A stretch of 64,000 nt of DNA from Secundilactobacillus odoratitofui DSM 19909 = JCM 15043 (GCF_001434895.1 NZ_AZEE01000028.1:558502-622501); one strand, 5' to 3'. Positions 16,876 through 27,316 are shown, counted from the first letter of the stretch. Notes: generated from the letters alone by a model not told the origin. A program made the numbers and translations.

Positions 16876-17622
16876 TTAATTACCAATAATTTTACTAATG
16901 AAATCTTGTGCCCGTTCATTTTGGGGATGGTTAAACAGCGCATTAGGTTCGTTTTTCTCAAGAATATACCCATCCGCCATAAACCAAACTTCATCGCCAA
17001 CTTCGCGCGCAAAACCCATTTCATGAGTCACGACAACCATTGTCATCCCATCTTCAGCGAGTTCTTTCATAACTGCCAAAACTTCACCAACCATTTCTGG
17101 ATCAAGTGCGCTGGTAGGTTCATCAAACAAGAGCACTTCGGGATCCATTGCCAAAGCTCTAGCAATCGCCACCCGTTGTTGTTGACCACCAGAAAGGCTG
17201 CTTGGGTAAACGTCAGCTTTTTCGGCCAAGCCCACCCGTTTTAAGAGTGTCAGTGCTTTTTTGGCAGCGTCATCTTCAGCCATGTGTTTCACGCGCATCG
17301 GTGCTAACTTCAAATTCTCCAACACAGTGAGGTTGGGAAATAAGTTAAAGCTTTGGAAAACCATGCCCATTCGCTCACGCATTGTGGTTAATTCGGCTTC
17401 AGAAAACGACATTGTATCATGTCCCTCAAACAAAATTTCACCACCAGTCGGTTTTTCAAGTAGATTCAAACACCTTAAGAAGGTACTCTTACCTGATCCT
17501 GAAGGTCCGATGACACAGATAACTTGGCCTGGTTTAACAACGCCGTCAATCTGCTTCAAAACTTCATTCTCACCGTAATTTTTTTGCAATTTTTTGACTT
17601 CAATTAATGCATCACTTGGCAT
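16876..17622 (-). CDS. Polar amino-acid ABC transporter, ATP-binding subunit
   Basis: A cytosolic ATPase powering amino-acid uptake with the fused binding protein/permease encoded just upstream. The 248-residue protein carries Walker [11 protein letters not shown]-loop, signature LSGGQQQR, Walker [13 protein letters not shown] and the switch His in VVTHEM. It belongs to the HisP/GlnQ/ArtP group. The start overlaps the end of the upstream gene by 11 nt, which suggests translational coupling. Substrate could be glutamine, arginine, histidine or cystine. Proximity to argGH hints at arginine, but this is only inference. Confidence 0.93.
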   Translation of the reverse strand: MPSDALIEVKKLQKNYGENEVLKQIDGVVKPGQVICVIGPSGSGKSTFLRCLNLLEKPTGGEILFEGHDTMSFSEAELTTMRERMGMVFQSFNLFPNLTVLENLKLAPMRVKHMAEDDAAKKALTLLKRVGLAEKADVYPSSLSGGQQQRVAIARALAMDPEVLLFDEPTSALDPEMVGEVLAVMKELAEDGMTMVVVTHEMGFAREVGDEVWFMADGYILEKNEPNALFNHPQNERAQDFISKIIGN

Positions 17623-19090
17623 GTTTCATCTTCCCTTCATAATGATTTAGAATTCTTGTTAATATAAACGTGATAATAAAGTAAATAATCATGGCAACAA
17701 ATACTGGCATGACACCACGGTAAGTATCCGCCCGGACAATGTTAAGTTGATAAATCAAATCAGTAACCCCAATAATCGAAACGATTGAACTTTCCTTGAT
17801 CAAGGAAACAAATTCATTACCAAGTGCTGGCCAGATGTTTTTCAAAGCCTGTGGCAATACCACAAACCGCATTGTGTCCGTTTTATTAAGCCCTAAGCTA
17901 GCTGAAGCTTCTGTTTGGCCCTTTGCAACGGAATTGATCCCGCCACGAATAATTTCGGCAACGTAAGCACCACTATTAAGCGACACGGCGATGATACCTG
18001 AAAGTAAGGCCGGTAAATTCACGATGATACCGATTCCGAAATAAACGAATAACACCTGAACCATCAGCGGTGTCCCACGAACGAATTCAATATAAGCAAC
18101 GGCAATCGCATGAATGATCTTACTCTTACTGAAGCGCATCAAAGCTAATAGTGTCCCAAGTAACACCCCAATCACAACTGAAATTGCGGAAATAATCAGC
18201 GTATACTCAATCCCCTTGGCGAAATATGACCAGTAATGCCACATTGAAGTGTTGACGGTATTCACCTTCATATACTTACCGGCATCTGCAAGGTAGTTGT
18301 TAACTAATCCCTTAGCTTTAATTTCATTAATACTTTTGTTAACCGCAGTCACTAAGCTATCAGAACCCTTTTTAAAGGCCATTGCTGAACCAGTCTCGTT
18401 CTTATTCAATGGATAACTTGATTTAATCATGGCTAAATCAGGATCATTTTTGACATAAGCTTCTGCTGAAGGTGTTTCAATCCCTAACGCATCGATCTTG
18501 TGGGTTTTAAGGGCGAGGACCAAGTCAGTAGACTTATCCATCCCTTTCACCGTTGCACCGGGAATCTTTTGTTTGGCTAAGTTATACTGCAACGTCCCAG
18601 TTTGGGCACCAATCGTTTTATTGGCAAGATTAGCTTGCGTTTTGTACTTAGCAGCATCCGTTTTATCAATCAGAAAACTCTGACCACCATTATAATAAAT
18701 CTCGGAAAAATCAACACTTTGTCGCCGTGCTGGTGTTGGATTAATACCACTCATGGCAACGTCAGCTTTACCGGTTTCAACAGCCACCAGCACCGAATCA
18801 AACGACATGCTCTTGATCACCAATTTGACGCCTAGATCCTTGGCGACTTTTTTCATGATGTCAACATCCATGCCCACAATGTGATCTTTACCGTCATGGT
18901 TAACTTCAAATTCGTATGGTGGGTAATCAGGCGACGTCGCCATCACAATGGTCCCCTTATCCTTAATTTTTTGAAGTGATTGATCCGCTGCATAAGCGGT
19001 TTGATGAGTTGGCTGAATTGTCACGAATACGACAAGTGATAAACACAATGTCACGATAGTAAGTAAAATTTTCTTCCCCTGAACTTTCAT
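17612..19090 (-). CDS. Fused substrate-binding protein and permease of an amino-acid ABC transporter
   Basis: One 492-residue polypeptide combines an N-terminal signal/anchor (about 1-35, ending in AYA), a family-3 solute-binding domain (about 38-270, with [16 protein letters not shown]) and a GlnP/HisM-type permease (about 280-490) containing several helices and the EAA-loop region [15 protein letters not shown]. Such fusions are known in lactic acid bacteria and keep the binding domain attached to the channel. There is one binding domain only. Two tandem promoters lie upstream. Substrate specificity cannot be read off. Confidence 0.93.
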   Translation of the reverse strand: MKVQGKKILLTIVTLCLSLVVFVTIQPTHQTAYAADQSLQKIKDKGTIVMATSPDYPPYEFEVNHDGKDHIVGMDVDIMKKVAKDLGVKLVIKSMSFDSVLVAVETGKADVAMSGINPTPARRQSVDFSEIYYNGGQSFLIDKTDAAKYKTQANLANKTIGAQTGTLQYNLAKQKIPGATVKGMDKSTDLVLALKTHKIDALGIETPSAEAYVKNDPDLAMIKSSYPLNKNETGSAMAFKKGSDSLVTAVNKSINEIKAKGLVNNYLADAGKYMKVNTVNTSMWHYWSYFAKGIEYTLIISAISVVIGVLLGTLLALMRFSKSKIIHAIAVAYIEFVRGTPLMVQVLFVYFGIGIIVNLPALLSGIIAVSLNSGAYVAEIIRGGINSVAKGQTEASASLGLNKTDTMRFVVLPQALKNIWPALGNEFVSLIKESSIVSIIGVTDLIYQLNIVRADTYRGVMPVFVAMIIYFIITFILTRILNHYEGKMKHAK

Positions 19091-19125
19091 TCATCGAACT
19101 CCCTCTCTAAATTTTAATAAATTAA

Positions 19126-19154
19126 ACAATACACCTTTTTCATTCTTTATGCAA
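19126..19154 (-). promoter_or_regulatory. Transporter promoter P2 (proximal)
   Basis: Minus-strand TTGCAT (19149-19154), 17-nt spacer, TATTGT (19126-19131), 35 nt before the start codon. Confidence 0.45.
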
Positions 19155-19176
19155 TATAATTCCTAAAAAAGTATCA

Positions 19177-19205
19177 TTTATACAAAATGTAAGCGTTATA
19201 TGCAA
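19177..19205 (-). promoter_or_regulatory. Transporter promoter P1 (distal)
   Basis: Minus-strand TTGCAT (19200-19205), 17-nt spacer, TATAAA (19177-19182). Its elements TGCATA and TGTATAA resemble ArgR half-sites, which would fit arginine-responsive control but is unproven. Confidence 0.5.
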
Positions 19206-19226
19206 AATATTCACTTTTGATATTCA

Positions 19227-19249
19227 TTATTCAATTAATTAATGAATAA
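19227..19249. repeat. AT-rich inverted repeat between divergent genes
   Basis: TTATTCA and TGAATAA arms (7 bp) flank a 9-nt A/T spacer, 22 nt upstream of transporter promoter P1. It could be an operator, with ArgR-like half-sites in an unusual arrangement. Confidence 0.5.
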
Positions 19250-19344
19250 CGAAAACCGTCATTACTTTCACTTTTTAATCTTTGCTGTTCACCGACACAA
19301 TCATGACACAGGCCATTCCCAGTCACATTCCCGTGGCAAACAAC

Positions 19345-19374
19345 TTGCCTAGCGTACCAAGTGCGTGTTAAACT
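19345..19374 (+). promoter_or_regulatory. Promoter of the 56-aa charged protein gene
   Basis: TTGCCT (19345-19350), 18-nt spacer, TAAACT (19369-19374), 28 nt ahead of the ATG. Confidence 0.4.
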
Positions 19375-19402
19375 AACTGCAAACCAAAGGAGTTGATTCA
19401 TA

Positions 19403-19573
19403 ATGGGGCTAAAGGTCAAACGACAAGATGATCTCAACGCAATGTTCGGTAAATTTGCTGAACTAGACCTCAAAGATGAGAAGCGTGACAAGTTTCTCAA
19501 ACGCGAAGAACATCAAGATGACACCAAAAAAGCAAAATCATTAATTAAAGAACACCGTCAGTATCATAAATAA
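19403..19573 (+). CDS. Small highly charged protein (56 aa)
   Basis: The product (MGLKVKRQDDLNAMFGKFAE at the N-terminus) is almost entirely charged or helical, with Lys, Arg, Asp and Glu making up a large share and no cysteine or membrane segment. The ATG follows AAAGGAG by 10 nt. Its own promoter and a perfect-stem terminator isolate it, which supports a real transcription unit between two minus-strand operons. No family is recognised; a single amphipathic helix bundle is the likely fold. Confidence 0.65.
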   Translation: MGLKVKRQDDLNAMFGKFAELDLKDEKRDKFLKREEHQDDTKKAKSLIKEHRQYHK

Positions 19574-19610
19574 ACCTGCATGATTTAGATGCACCACGCG
19601 TGTTCAACAA

Positions 19611-19645
19611 AAAGGTACCCGCCATTCTTCATGGCGGGTACCTTT
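19611..19645. terminator. Bidirectional terminator between the 56-aa gene and argH
   Basis: A perfect 15-bp stem (19611-19625 with 19631-19645) and 5-nt loop, with A and T tracts at the ends. Confidence 0.9.
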
Positions 19646-19676
19646 TTGTTTGCTAAATTGTGTTGTTAAAATCGGC

Positions 19677-21059
19677 TTACTGCGCTAGATCCTGCTTAGC
19701 CTGCGCAATTTGGTGACGAACCTGATCAAAGCCAGTACCACCTTCTGAATGACGGCGAGCTACAGCCACTTCCGACTTCAGGTCTTCATAGACATCAGCT
19801 TCAATGGCTGGTGATGCCTGTTTGAGCGTTGCCAATGACATATCTTGCAGGTTTTGGTGCGTCTGAATCCCCTTTAAAACGAGTTGACCCACGATCCCAT
19901 GCGCCTCTCTAAAAGGAATCCCCTTAGCTGCTAAATAATCGGCCAGTTCAGTTGCATTGGAAAAATCGTTTTCCGTTGCGTGTTTCATGTTATCAACTTT
20001 AACGTGAACCGTCGATAACATCCCATTGAACACTTTTAATGCCGGTAGAAGCGTTTTAACGGTGTCAAATACGCCCTCCTTGTCTTCTTGCAGATCCTTG
20101 TTATAGGCCAGCGGCAATGACTTCATGGTTGCTAACAGCCCCATTAGATGACCATACACCCGACCACTCTTACCACGAATTAGCTCAGCCATGTCTGGGT
20201 TCTTTTTTTGTGGCATGATCGAACTACCGGTCGTATACGCGTCCGAAAGTTCCAAGTATTGGAATTCATGACTGACCCACATACTCAGTTCCTCGCAAAA
20301 ACGTGATAAATGCATCATTAAGATTGAACTATTGCTTAAAAATTCCAACGCAAAATCTCGGTCTGAAACCGCATCAAGTGAATTAGCATACACTTGCGAA
20401 AAGCCAAGTGTTTCGGCCGTCATTTGACGATCAATTGGAAAGGTTGTCCCAGCCAACGCTGCAGCCCCTAAAGGTGAGATATCAGTATGCACTTCATTAA
20501 ACGCAAATCGTTCCTTGTCACGTTTAAACATCTGATAATAGCCCATGAGATAGTGACCATATGAAATCGGTTGAGCGTGTTGAAGATGGGTATAACCCGG
20601 CATGATTGTTTCGACATTTTGTTCCGCAAGCGTCACTAACGTCGTTTGAATCGTGGTGATCTCGTCAATGACTTTCGGCAGCCGTTTTTTAAGGTATAAA
20701 TGAAAGTCGGTGGCAACTTGATCATTTCTTGACCGGGCCGTATGCAGTTTACCCGCTACCGGTCCGATGCGTTGCGTCAAAATGCTCTCGATATTCATAT
20801 GAATATCTTCGTTGGCAACATCAAATTCAATCTGACCAGCTTCCAGATCTTTTTGAATGCCCTCCAACCCAGCAATAATCTGATCACAGTCTTCACTCGG
20901 TACGATACCCGTTTGCTGAAGCATTTTGACGTGTGCTAAGGAGCCCTCAATGTCTTCTTCAGCCATCAATTGATCAAAGGAAATCGAGGCACCAAAAGCA
21001 TCAACCCATGCAGCTGCCTGTTCTTGAAACCGACCACCCCAGAGTTTTTTGGTTGCCAT
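19677..21059 (-). CDS. argH: Argininosuccinate lyase
   Basis: Splits argininosuccinate into arginine and fumarate, the last step of arginine synthesis. The 460-residue fumarase/aspartase-superfamily protein shows [12 protein letters not shown], the TxxxHLQHAQP segment and the signature [12 protein letters not shown] with the catalytic Ser loop. Its ATG overlaps the argG stop by one base (TAATG), so translation is coupled. No other arginine-synthesis genes are in the window; citrulline would come from elsewhere or from uptake. Confidence 0.97.
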   Translation of the reverse strand: MATKKLWGGRFQEQAAAWVDAFGASISFDQLMAEEDIEGSLAHVKMLQQTGIVPSEDCDQIIAGLEGIQKDLEAGQIEFDVANEDIHMNIESILTQRIGPVAGKLHTARSRNDQVATDFHLYLKKRLPKVIDEITTIQTTLVTLAEQNVETIMPGYTHLQHAQPISYGHYLMGYYQMFKRDKERFAFNEVHTDISPLGAAALAGTTFPIDRQMTAETLGFSQVYANSLDAVSDRDFALEFLSNSSILMMHLSRFCEELSMWVSHEFQYLELSDAYTTGSSIMPQKKNPDMAELIRGKSGRVYGHLMGLLATMKSLPLAYNKDLQEDKEGVFDTVKTLLPALKVFNGMLSTVHVKVDNMKHATENDFSNATELADYLAAKGIPFREAHGIVGQLVLKGIQTHQNLQDMSLATLKQASPAIEADVYEDLKSEVAVARRHSEGGTGFDQVRHQIAQAKQDLAQ

Positions 21060-22357
21060 TATTTAGTCGCCTCCGTGTGCTGTGCCTCGCTAGACTTAAC
21101 CGCGACTTTAACCTTACTCTTCTTGTTTTGCGTCACAGCCGTCACAAAAGCTGACTGCTGATTCTTCATTTTAACTTGTGAGTAAACCGTTGTTGGCAGG
21201 CCCCACAACTTGATGAAGCCCTTAGCAGCTTCTTGATCGAATGAATCTGCGGCAGTATAAGTTGCTAAATTCTTATCATAGAGTGAGCTCTCTGATTTAC
21301 GTCCTAGCGTAATAACGTTGCCTTTAAATAATTGAACTTTAATCACACCACTGACCACTTCTTGGGTCGTCTTGAGGAATGCCAACAACGCATCCATCAA
21401 TGGTGAGAACCAAAGTGCGTTATAAATCATTTCGCTTAACTGTTTTTCAATGACTGGCTTGAAGTGGGCCAAGTCACGTTCAAACGTCAAGTCTTCTAGT
21501 TGTTTGTGGGCCTTCATTAATACGGTGGCAGCTGGGGCTTCATAAACTTCACGAGACTTGATCCCAACAAGCCGGTTTTCAATGTGGTCAATTCGGCCAA
21601 TCCCGTTTTCGCCGGCAATTTGGTTAAGTTCTTGAATTAAGTCCGCAAGCTGCATTGCTTTGCCATTTAATTGCGTTGGTACACCTTGTTCAAAAGTAAT
21701 TTCAATGTCAGTTGGGACATCTGGTGTTTGGTCAATCGGCTTCGTCAAAGCATAGGCATCTTCTGGCGCACTGACCCATGGATCTTCCAATACGCCGGCT
21801 TCATTAGCCCGACCCCAAATATTGGCATCAATCGAGTATGGTGAGTCCAAATCAATTGGAATTGGAATATTGTGTTTCTTCGCATACTCAATTTCTTCTT
21901 CACGAGACCAGTGCCAATCACGAACAGGGCTTAGAACTTCAAGTGCAGGGTTCAAGGCATGAATGGCAACTTCAAAACGAACTTGGTCATTACCTTTACC
22001 GGTACAACCATGGGCCACTGCCGTCGCATTTTCTTCTTGGGCAACTTCAACCAGCTTTTTGCTGATTAAAGGCCGAGAAAGTGCCGAGATCAATGGATAC
22101 TCGCCCTCGTAAAAAGTGTGCCCTTGTAAGGCAACCATCGCGTAATCTTCAGCGAATTCTTCAAGCGCATCGATTACATAGGCTTTAACTGCGCCAACAT
22201 TCAATGCCTTTTGTTTAATGAAATCAAGGTCTTTGCCTTCACCCACATTGATACAACATGCGATCACATCATAGCCCTTATCCTTTAACCAAGGAATTGC
22301 AACGGATGTATCTAAACCACCTGAATATGCTAATACAACTTTTTGATTTTCTGTCAT
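21059..22357 (-). CDS. argG: Argininosuccinate synthase with a C-terminal tail
   Basis: Joins citrulline and aspartate at the cost of ATP to give argininosuccinate. The N-terminal PP-loop is [15 protein letters not shown], and [14 protein letters not shown] binds citrulline. The usual enzyme ends near residue 400, just after GLPTTVY. Here a tail of more than 30 Lys/Ser/Thr/Gln-rich residues (about 395-432) follows, without obvious homology. It is first gene of argGH, and the promoter region contains several TGTATA/TGCAT elements suggestive of ArgR control. Confidence 0.97.
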   Translation of the reverse strand: MTENQKVVLAYSGGLDTSVAIPWLKDKGYDVIACCINVGEGKDLDFIKQKALNVGAVKAYVIDALEEFAEDYAMVALQGHTFYEGEYPLISALSRPLISKKLVEVAQEENATAVAHGCTGKGNDQVRFEVAIHALNPALEVLSPVRDWHWSREEEIEYAKKHNIPIPIDLDSPYSIDANIWGRANEAGVLEDPWVSAPEDAYALTKPIDQTPDVPTDIEITFEQGVPTQLNGKAMQLADLIQELNQIAGENGIGRIDHIENRLVGIKSREVYEAPAATVLMKAHKQLEDLTFERDLAHFKPVIEKQLSEMIYNALWFSPLMDALLAFLKTTQEVVSGVIKVQLFKGNVITLGRKSESSLYDKNLATYTAADSFDQEAAKGFIKLWGLPTTVYSQVKMKNQQSAFVTAVTQNKKSKVKVAVKSSEAQHTEATK

Positions 22358-22398
22358 GTTAGTGACCTCTCATTTCTTCATTTCAACTTAATGATATG

Positions 22399-22427
22399 AG
22401 ATTAACACCAGTATTCAGTAAATGCAA
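22399..22427 (-). promoter_or_regulatory. argGH promoter
   Basis: Minus-strand TTGCAT (22422-22427), 17-nt spacer with TGAATA, and TAATCT (22399-22404). Further upstream at 22490-22503, TGGCAGCGCTTTCG is a weak cre-like site (11 of 14 to the ideal palindrome). Confidence 0.5.
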
Positions 22428-22440
22428 GGCTTTTCTATTA

Positions 22441-22480
22441 TTTATACATATATTTAGCCGATATTCCATTTAATATACAT
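22441..22480. promoter_or_regulatory. Candidate ArgR half-sites upstream of argG
   Basis: Two minus-strand ATGTATA elements, at 22443-22449 and 22474-22480, sit in A/T-rich DNA upstream of the argG -35. Their sequence and location fit ARG boxes, but no full 18-bp operator is clear. Confidence 0.35.
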
Positions 22481-22564
22481 TAATTATATTGGCAGCGCTT
22501 TCGAAATTACGCTATTAAAATGAGATTTCTCTCAATATAGGATCTGAATTTCTTATTTACATAA

Positions 22565-22605
22565 CAAAAAAAGAGTTAATGACCTCGACAGAGGCATTAA
22601 CTCTT
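22565..22605 (-). terminator. Terminator of the 22627 gene
   Basis: An 11-bp stem AAGAGTTAATG (22571-22581) with 22595-22605 plus an inner CCTC/GAGG, followed on the minus strand by seven T. Confidence 0.85.
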
Positions 22606-22626
22606 ACTTAACTAGAACGCTATCAC

Positions 22627-23136
22627 TTATTCACTAACACTATTTTTCAAATTGCTGATGGCACCGTTATCAGATAACTGTTGGTAGGCCTGATAAGCCT
22701 GGACCCAATGTCCACCAGCCACGGCCTTTCGCAACTGCTTATACTGAGTATTATTAAAAATAACACTGGTAGCCGCTTCAGATTGCTTTTGACTGAGCCC
22801 AGTATCTGCATTCAACAACTGACTCATCTTTTGTTGATTGTCGGCTGCTGACATAATCGTGCTCATTTTAGTGGTTTTTAGTTTGCTGACCGCCTGATTA
22901 ATTTTGGCATCGGTGGCCGCATTGCCGGTTTTACTAGCCTCAACCCGCTTGATTAACTGGCTTTTGACCACCGCATCAGCTGGTGTATCTGCACCAGTGG
23001 CGGAACGCATGGCATTATTCACCGGCGTAAAGAAAATCGCAATTAAAAATCCAACCGTAACAATTCCAATAATGACCCAGGCCGTCACGACTGGCCATTT
23101 TTGCTGACTAATTGGTTTTGTTGTTTCTCGCATCAT
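22627..23136 (-). CDS. Hypothetical membrane-anchored protein
   Basis: A 169-residue protein with a short basic cytosolic N-terminus, one membrane helix (about residues 15-37) and an extracellular, Ala/Gln/Lys-rich helical domain containing repeated short amphipathic helices. The ATG pair at 23136/23133 follows GAGGG; an upstream in-frame ATG at 23181 has no ribosome binding site. No family is recognised. It is transcribed alone and has its own terminator. Confidence 0.7.
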   Translation of the reverse strand: MMRETTKPISQQKWPVVTAWVIIGIVTVGFLIAIFFTPVNNAMRSATGADTPADAVVKSQLIKRVEASKTGNAATDAKINQAVSKLKTTKMSTIMSAADNQQKMSQLLNADTGLSQKQSEAATSVIFNNTQYKQLRKAVAGGHWVQAYQAYQQLSDNGAISNLKNSVSE

Positions 23137-23276
23137 TATACCCTCGCTCTCATTTGTTTCATTATAGTAATCGAAACGCACTAAGTCTAGGTGGATAGCG
23201 AAATTTTACGATATCTTGCCAATCAGTTGGCCAGCAATTTTTCGTTTAATCTGCCTGATTAGTGACAATCAATACT

Positions 23277-23573
23277 TTAGTCACGAGGGGTCGCACTTGG
23301 ATAACGTTCATTTAACCGGTCAATGTTTTGCTTGGCAACATCGTCAAACGAAATATCGGCCCACTGGGCAACTTGTGACAAGTACCATAATACGTCACCC
23401 ATTTCCTTCGTTAGTTCCGATTTGTCTAATTTTTTGCCATGAAATGTATAATTTTTAACCAAATCAACTACCTGACCCGTTTCGCTAGATAAACCAAGTG
23501 CACAATTGGTTAAGACTTGCTCACTCCCAAAAAGTGTCCGGTTAGCCGCACGTTGATAATCGTTAAACTCCAT
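23277..23573 (-). CDS. MazG-like nucleotide pyrophosphohydrolase family protein
   Basis: A 98-residue all-alpha NTP-PPase of the short MazG type (YQRAANRT start, GLSSETGQVVDLVK, KEMGDVLWYLSQVA, NIDRLNERYP end). The family binds Mg with an ExxE...ExxD set. Here the first pair reads Glu31-x-x-Gln34 rather than Glu-x-x-Glu, while Glu57-x-x-Asp60 is intact, so activity may be changed or the residue compensated. It overlaps the engB stop by one base and is probably co-transcribed and coupled. Confidence 0.85.
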   Translation of the reverse strand: MEFNDYQRAANRTLFGSEQVLTNCALGLSSETGQVVDLVKNYTFHGKKLDKSELTKEMGDVLWYLSQVAQWADISFDDVAKQNIDRLNERYPSATPRD

Positions 23574-24169
23574 TAAGCTTTACCTCCAAACGCATGCGCT
23601 TCGATCCATTGCCAAACCTCGTCCTTACCGACCTTGGTCTGCGCAGAAAATGCCAATAAATCATCTTGGGATTTCATCTCAAGTGTTTTCTTTACCACGC
23701 TCAACTGCTTATTCCACTTTGCACCCGCAATTTTATCCATCTTAGTGGCAACCACTAAAGTTGGAATGTCATAGTAACTCAACCAAGTATACATTTGCTG
23801 GTCGTCTTGTGTTGGTGCGTGACGGCCATCAACGAGTGAAATCACCCCGCGCAGCGTTTCTCTAGAAGTCAAATAAGTTTCAATCATCTGACCCCATTTT
23901 TCTCGCTCGGCTTTAGAAACCTTTGCATAACCATAACCCGGCACGTCCACAAAATATAGTTGATCTTCGACATGATAAAAATTAAGGGTTTGGGTTTTGC
24001 CGGGTTGACTCGACGTTCTGGCGTAGCTATTTCGATTAATCAATACGTTTGTGAGGGACGACTTGCCAACGTTTGACCGTCCCACCAACGCAATTTCAGG
24101 CTGGCCGGTCGTGGGATATTGCTTAGGATCAACCGCACTCATCACGAGTTCAACATCATGTACTTCCAT
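23573..24169 (-). CDS. engB: Ribosome biogenesis GTPase YsxC/EngB
   Basis: An essential GTPase for late 50S assembly. The 198-residue single-domain protein has G1 [10 protein letters not shown]3 DVPGYG and G4 TKMD. It is located immediately downstream of clpX in the clpX-engB order common to Firmicutes, though a hairpin separates the two. It is followed by the MazG-like gene with a one-base overlap. Confidence 0.97.
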   Translation of the reverse strand: MEVHDVELVMSAVDPKQYPTTGQPEIALVGRSNVGKSSLTNVLINRNSYARTSSQPGKTQTLNFYHVEDQLYFVDVPGYGYAKVSKAEREKWGQMIETYLTSRETLRGVISLVDGRHAPTQDDQQMYTWLSYYDIPTLVVATKMDKIAGAKWNKQLSVVKKTLEMKSQDDLLAFSAQTKVGKDEVWQWIEAHAFGGKA

Positions 24170-24220
24170 TTATATTCTCCTTGTTGGTGTTTGAATTAAA
24201 ATCAATGCCACCCTCCTTAC

Positions 24221-24270
24221 AAAAAAGCGTCCTGACAACAATCTCTTCAGATTGATTGGCAGGACGCTTT
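24221..24270 (-). terminator. Hairpin terminator downstream of clpX
   Basis: AAAGCGTCCTG (24224-24234) pairs with 24260-24270, with further pairing inside; the minus-strand transcript runs into a T6 tract. The 80 bp between it and clpX hold nothing recognisable. Confidence 0.75.
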
Positions 24271-24350
24271 AATCGGTTAGACGTCGCCAGTTTATGAGGC
24301 ACAAACGCTTCACACCATGGATCGGTGAAACCTGACGCCATGCGCCGATG

Positions 24351-25601
24351 TTAGGAAGCCTTTTGATCTTTTAAAATCAAATCGGGTTCTTTGTGATCCT
24401 TAACAGTTTTACCCGTTACGATAACTTTATCGACATCATCTCGACTTGGTAATTCAAACATGATATCTCGCATGACATCTTCAATGATTGACCGTAGACC
24501 ACGTGCACCGGTATTTCGCTTCAAGGCTAATTTAGCCATCTCACGTAGCGCTTCGTCTTCAAAATCAAGCTCTACGCCATCTAAGGAAATCAGTCGTTGA
24601 TACTGTTTAACCAGGGCATTCTTAGGCTCCGTTAAAATCCGAACTAAATCGTCTTCAGAGAGTTTCTCCAGCGCCGTTAAAATTGGCAAACGACCAATGA
24701 ATTCTGGAATTAACCCAAATTCAAGCATGTCTTCTGGCACAACACGTTGCATCAAACTTTCTTTTTCATCAACCGGTTGATGAGTCGAATCAGTACCAAA
24801 GCCAATCGTCTTATCGCCTAATCGGTTCTTCACGATGGTTTCGATACCATCAAAGGCACCACCAACAATAAAGAGAATGTTAGTTGTATCGATTTGGATA
24901 AATTCTTGTTGTGGATGTTTACGGCCACCCTGTGGCGGAACGTTGGCAGTTGTGCCTTCAAGAATTTTAAGCAAGGCTTGTTGGACACCTTCACCTGAAA
25001 CATCTCGAGTAATTGAGACATTCTCGGCCTTTTTGGCAATTTTATCAATTTCATCAATGTAGATAATACCCTTTTCTGCTCGTTCGACGTCGTAATCGGC
25101 GTTTTGAAGTAGCTTCAATAGGATATTTTCGACATCTTCACCAACGTACCCAGCTTCAGTCAACGTTGTTGCGTCAGCAATTGCAAATGGCACGTTTAAA
25201 ATTTTAGCCAGTGTCTGGGCAAGATAAGTCTTCCCAGAACCGGTTGGCCCAATCATCGTAATATTACTCTTTTGTAGTTCGGGACCGTCAGTTTGGTTAG
25301 TTGCCATTTCATTAACACGTTTATAGTGGTTGTAAACGGCCACAGACAGTGTTTTTTTGGCTTCATTTTGACCAATGACGTATTGGTTTAGTGAATCCAC
25401 AATTTGTTGTGGTGTTGGCACATCAAAGACAGTTTGAGCACTTTCTTCACTAAATTCCTCATCAATGATTTCTTTGCATAAATCAATACATTCATTACAA
25501 ATGTAAACCCCAGGGCCAGCGACAATTTTCTTGACTTGGTCTTGCGACTTACCACAAAAAGAACAATTTACGGGGCCGTTTGTATCAGTATTTTCGAACA
25601 A
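24351..25601 (-). CDS. clpX: ATP-dependent unfoldase ClpX
   Basis: AAA+ unfoldase that feeds substrates to ClpP. The 416-residue protein has the N-terminal C4 zinc-binding domain (Cys13, Cys16, Cys35, Cys38), Walker A GPTGSGKT (118-125), Walker [10 protein letters not shown], the ClpP-contact IGF loop (KTIGFG) and sensor-2 GARGLRSI. Downstream of tig, as in many Firmicutes, but with a terminator-like hairpin between them. Confidence 0.98.
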   Translation of the reverse strand: MFENTDTNGPVNCSFCGKSQDQVKKIVAGPGVYICNECIDLCKEIIDEEFSEESAQTVFDVPTPQQIVDSLNQYVIGQNEAKKTLSVAVYNHYKRVNEMATNQTDGPELQKSNITMIGPTGSGKTYLAQTLAKILNVPFAIADATTLTEAGYVGEDVENILLKLLQNADYDVERAEKGIIYIDEIDKIAKKAENVSITRDVSGEGVQQALLKILEGTTANVPPQGGRKHPQQEFIQIDTTNILFIVGGAFDGIETIVKNRLGDKTIGFGTDSTHQPVDEKESLMQRVVPEDMLEFGLIPEFIGRLPILTALEKLSEDDLVRILTEPKNALVKQYQRLISLDGVELDFEDEALREMAKLALKRNTGARGLRSIIEDVMRDIMFELPSRDDVDKVIVTGKTVKDHKEPDLILKDQKAS

Positions 25602-25710
25602 TTAGGAGTCACCCCTTCTATATTTACGTTTAATAGTTCTCATGACGCAATTGCTACTATACCATACAATCGTTATGGTCGAAAGGAAAACACTTCATAA
25701 GCACAATAAA

Positions 25711-25762
25711 CAAAGAAGGACCCAGCAAGAATCAGATATCCAATTCCCTAGGGCCCTCTTTG
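25711..25762 (-). terminator. Probable terminator downstream of tig
   Basis: Imperfect inverted repeat (CAAAGAAGGACCC with GGGCCCTCTTTG) about 25 nt past the tig stop; the T run is weak. Confidence 0.5.
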
Positions 25763-25786
25763 TCGTCACATTAAAGTTGAAGTAAA

Positions 25787-27097
25787 TTAGTCTTTATCTT
25801 CATCTTTTTTTGACTTATCTTGCTTGGCTGAATCTGTAATGATGTCAACAGCGTCTTTAACAGCGATATCATGCTTCAGCATATCGTCTGAAAGGGCTGA
25901 ACGAACAGCACTTTCTTCCATACCGTATTGGCCGGCTAAGTCTTTCACTTCTGCAGCTAATTCGTCTTCAGAAGGTTCAATCTTTTCAGCTTCTACGATG
26001 GCTTCCAATACTAAGTTAGTCTTAACGCGACGTTCTGCATCCGCAGCAAATTGCTTATGCAAATCATCTTCGCTAGTACCAGTCAACTGGAAGTACATCT
26101 TAGGATCGATACCTTGTTGTTGCATGTTAGCTAAGTATTGATCCATCTGACGGTGAATGTCTTCTTCAATCATTGCTTCTGGTACTTCAGCAATTTCTGA
26201 ATTATCAACAGCTTCACGAATGGCTTCGTCTTCGATGGCTTCGTGAGCAGCAGTGGTCTTTTGCTCCTTCAATTCATCTTTGATCTTGGCCTTTAATTCG
26301 TCTAAGCTATCAACTTCTTCGTCAACATCCTTGGCAAATTCATCATCAAGTTCAGGTAATTCCTTTTGCTTAACTTCGTGAATGGTCGTCTTGAACGTGG
26401 CTTCCTTACCTTGAAGATCTTCAGCTTGATAATCTTCTGGGAAAGTCACTTTAACGTCAACATCTTCACCAGCCTTGTGACCAACTAATTGGTCTTCAAA
26501 GCCAGGGATGAATGAGTTAGAACCCAATTCAAGTGAGTAGTTGTCAGCCTTACCACCATCGAATTGCTTACCATCAACGTAACCATCAAAGTCGATGACA
26601 ACCGTGTCACCCTTAGCAGCAGCTTCGTCTTCTTTAAGAACGAGCTCTGCTTGTTGTTGTTGACGACGTTCGAGCTCAGCATCAATATCTTTTTGGTAAA
26701 CACGGGTGTTTTGCTTTGTAACACTCAAGCCCTTGTATTCGCCAAGCTTAACTTCTGGCTTAACGGTCACAACGGCCTTCAATACCCAGGCTTGACCCTT
26801 TTCCATTGATTCAACATTAACTTCTGGTTGATCGACAGGTTCGATACCTGCTTCTTTAATTGCTTGTTCGTATGCATCTGGTAAGACGATGTTTAAAGCG
26901 TCTTGATAAAGTGCTTCTTCGCCGTACATCTGGTTAAAGATTTGACGAGGAACCTTACCCTTACGGAATCCAGGAACAGCTAAGTTCTTCTTGGTCCGTG
27001 CGAAGGCTTGGTCTAAGCCCTTTTTGATTTGGTCGGCACCAATTTCAAAGGTTAATTCGCCCTTGTTGGTGTCATTTTTTTCCCATTTTGCAGCCAT
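25787..27097 (-). CDS. tig: Trigger factor (ribosome-associated chaperone)
   Basis: Binds at the ribosomal exit tunnel and helps nascent chains fold. The 436-residue protein has the N-terminal ribosome-binding domain with the signature [12 protein letters not shown], a central FKBP-type PPIase domain (about 160-245, [14 protein letters not shown]) and a helical C-terminal domain. The ATG follows a GGAGGG ribosome binding site. Monocistronic, from its own promoter. Confidence 0.97.
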   Translation of the reverse strand: MAAKWEKNDTNKGELTFEIGADQIKKGLDQAFARTKKNLAVPGFRKGKVPRQIFNQMYGEEALYQDALNIVLPDAYEQAIKEAGIEPVDQPEVNVESMEKGQAWVLKAVVTVKPEVKLGEYKGLSVTKQNTRVYQKDIDAELERRQQQQAELVLKEDEAAAKGDTVVIDFDGYVDGKQFDGGKADNYSLELGSNSFIPGFEDQLVGHKAGEDVDVKVTFPEDYQAEDLQGKEATFKTTIHEVKQKELPELDDEFAKDVDEEVDSLDELKAKIKDELKEQKTTAAHEAIEDEAIREAVDNSEIAEVPEAMIEEDIHRQMDQYLANMQQQGIDPKMYFQLTGTSEDDLHKQFAADAERRVKTNLVLEAIVEAEKIEPSEDELAAEVKDLAGQYGMEESAVRSALSDDMLKHDIAVKDAVDIITDSAKQDKSKKDEDKD

Positions 27098-27160
27098 TAT
27101 ATTCCCTCCGAATTAAATATCTCTTCGAATACGATCATATTCAAATTGCGTACAGACTTA

Positions 27161-27189
27161 AGTTTAACGTATGCACTTAAAAAAGTAAA
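27161..27189 (-). promoter_or_regulatory. tig promoter
   Basis: Minus-strand TTTACT (27184-27189), 17-nt spacer, TAAACT (27161-27166). Confidence 0.4.
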
Positions 27190-27316
27190 ACAATTTCAGT
27201 AAAAATGGCGATTAATCACGTTCATACAACCAATACGAGCCATCCTGCATCAATATTAGTCTGATTGTAGTATCACGCCACTTCATAAACCGTATCGCCT
27301 TGAAAATTTCAAATAA

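Noticed and set aside
19231-19500. Minus-strand frame opposite the 56-residue gene
   Set aside because: No ribosome binding site; runs through the intergenic promoter region; an antisense shadow.
22490-22503. cre-like site upstream of argG
   Set aside because: Only 11 of 14 matches to the ideal palindrome; kept as a note in the promoter entry, not as a separate site.
24156-24341. Minus-strand open frame between clpX and engB
   Set aside because: It overlaps a terminator hairpin and the engB start and has no family match.
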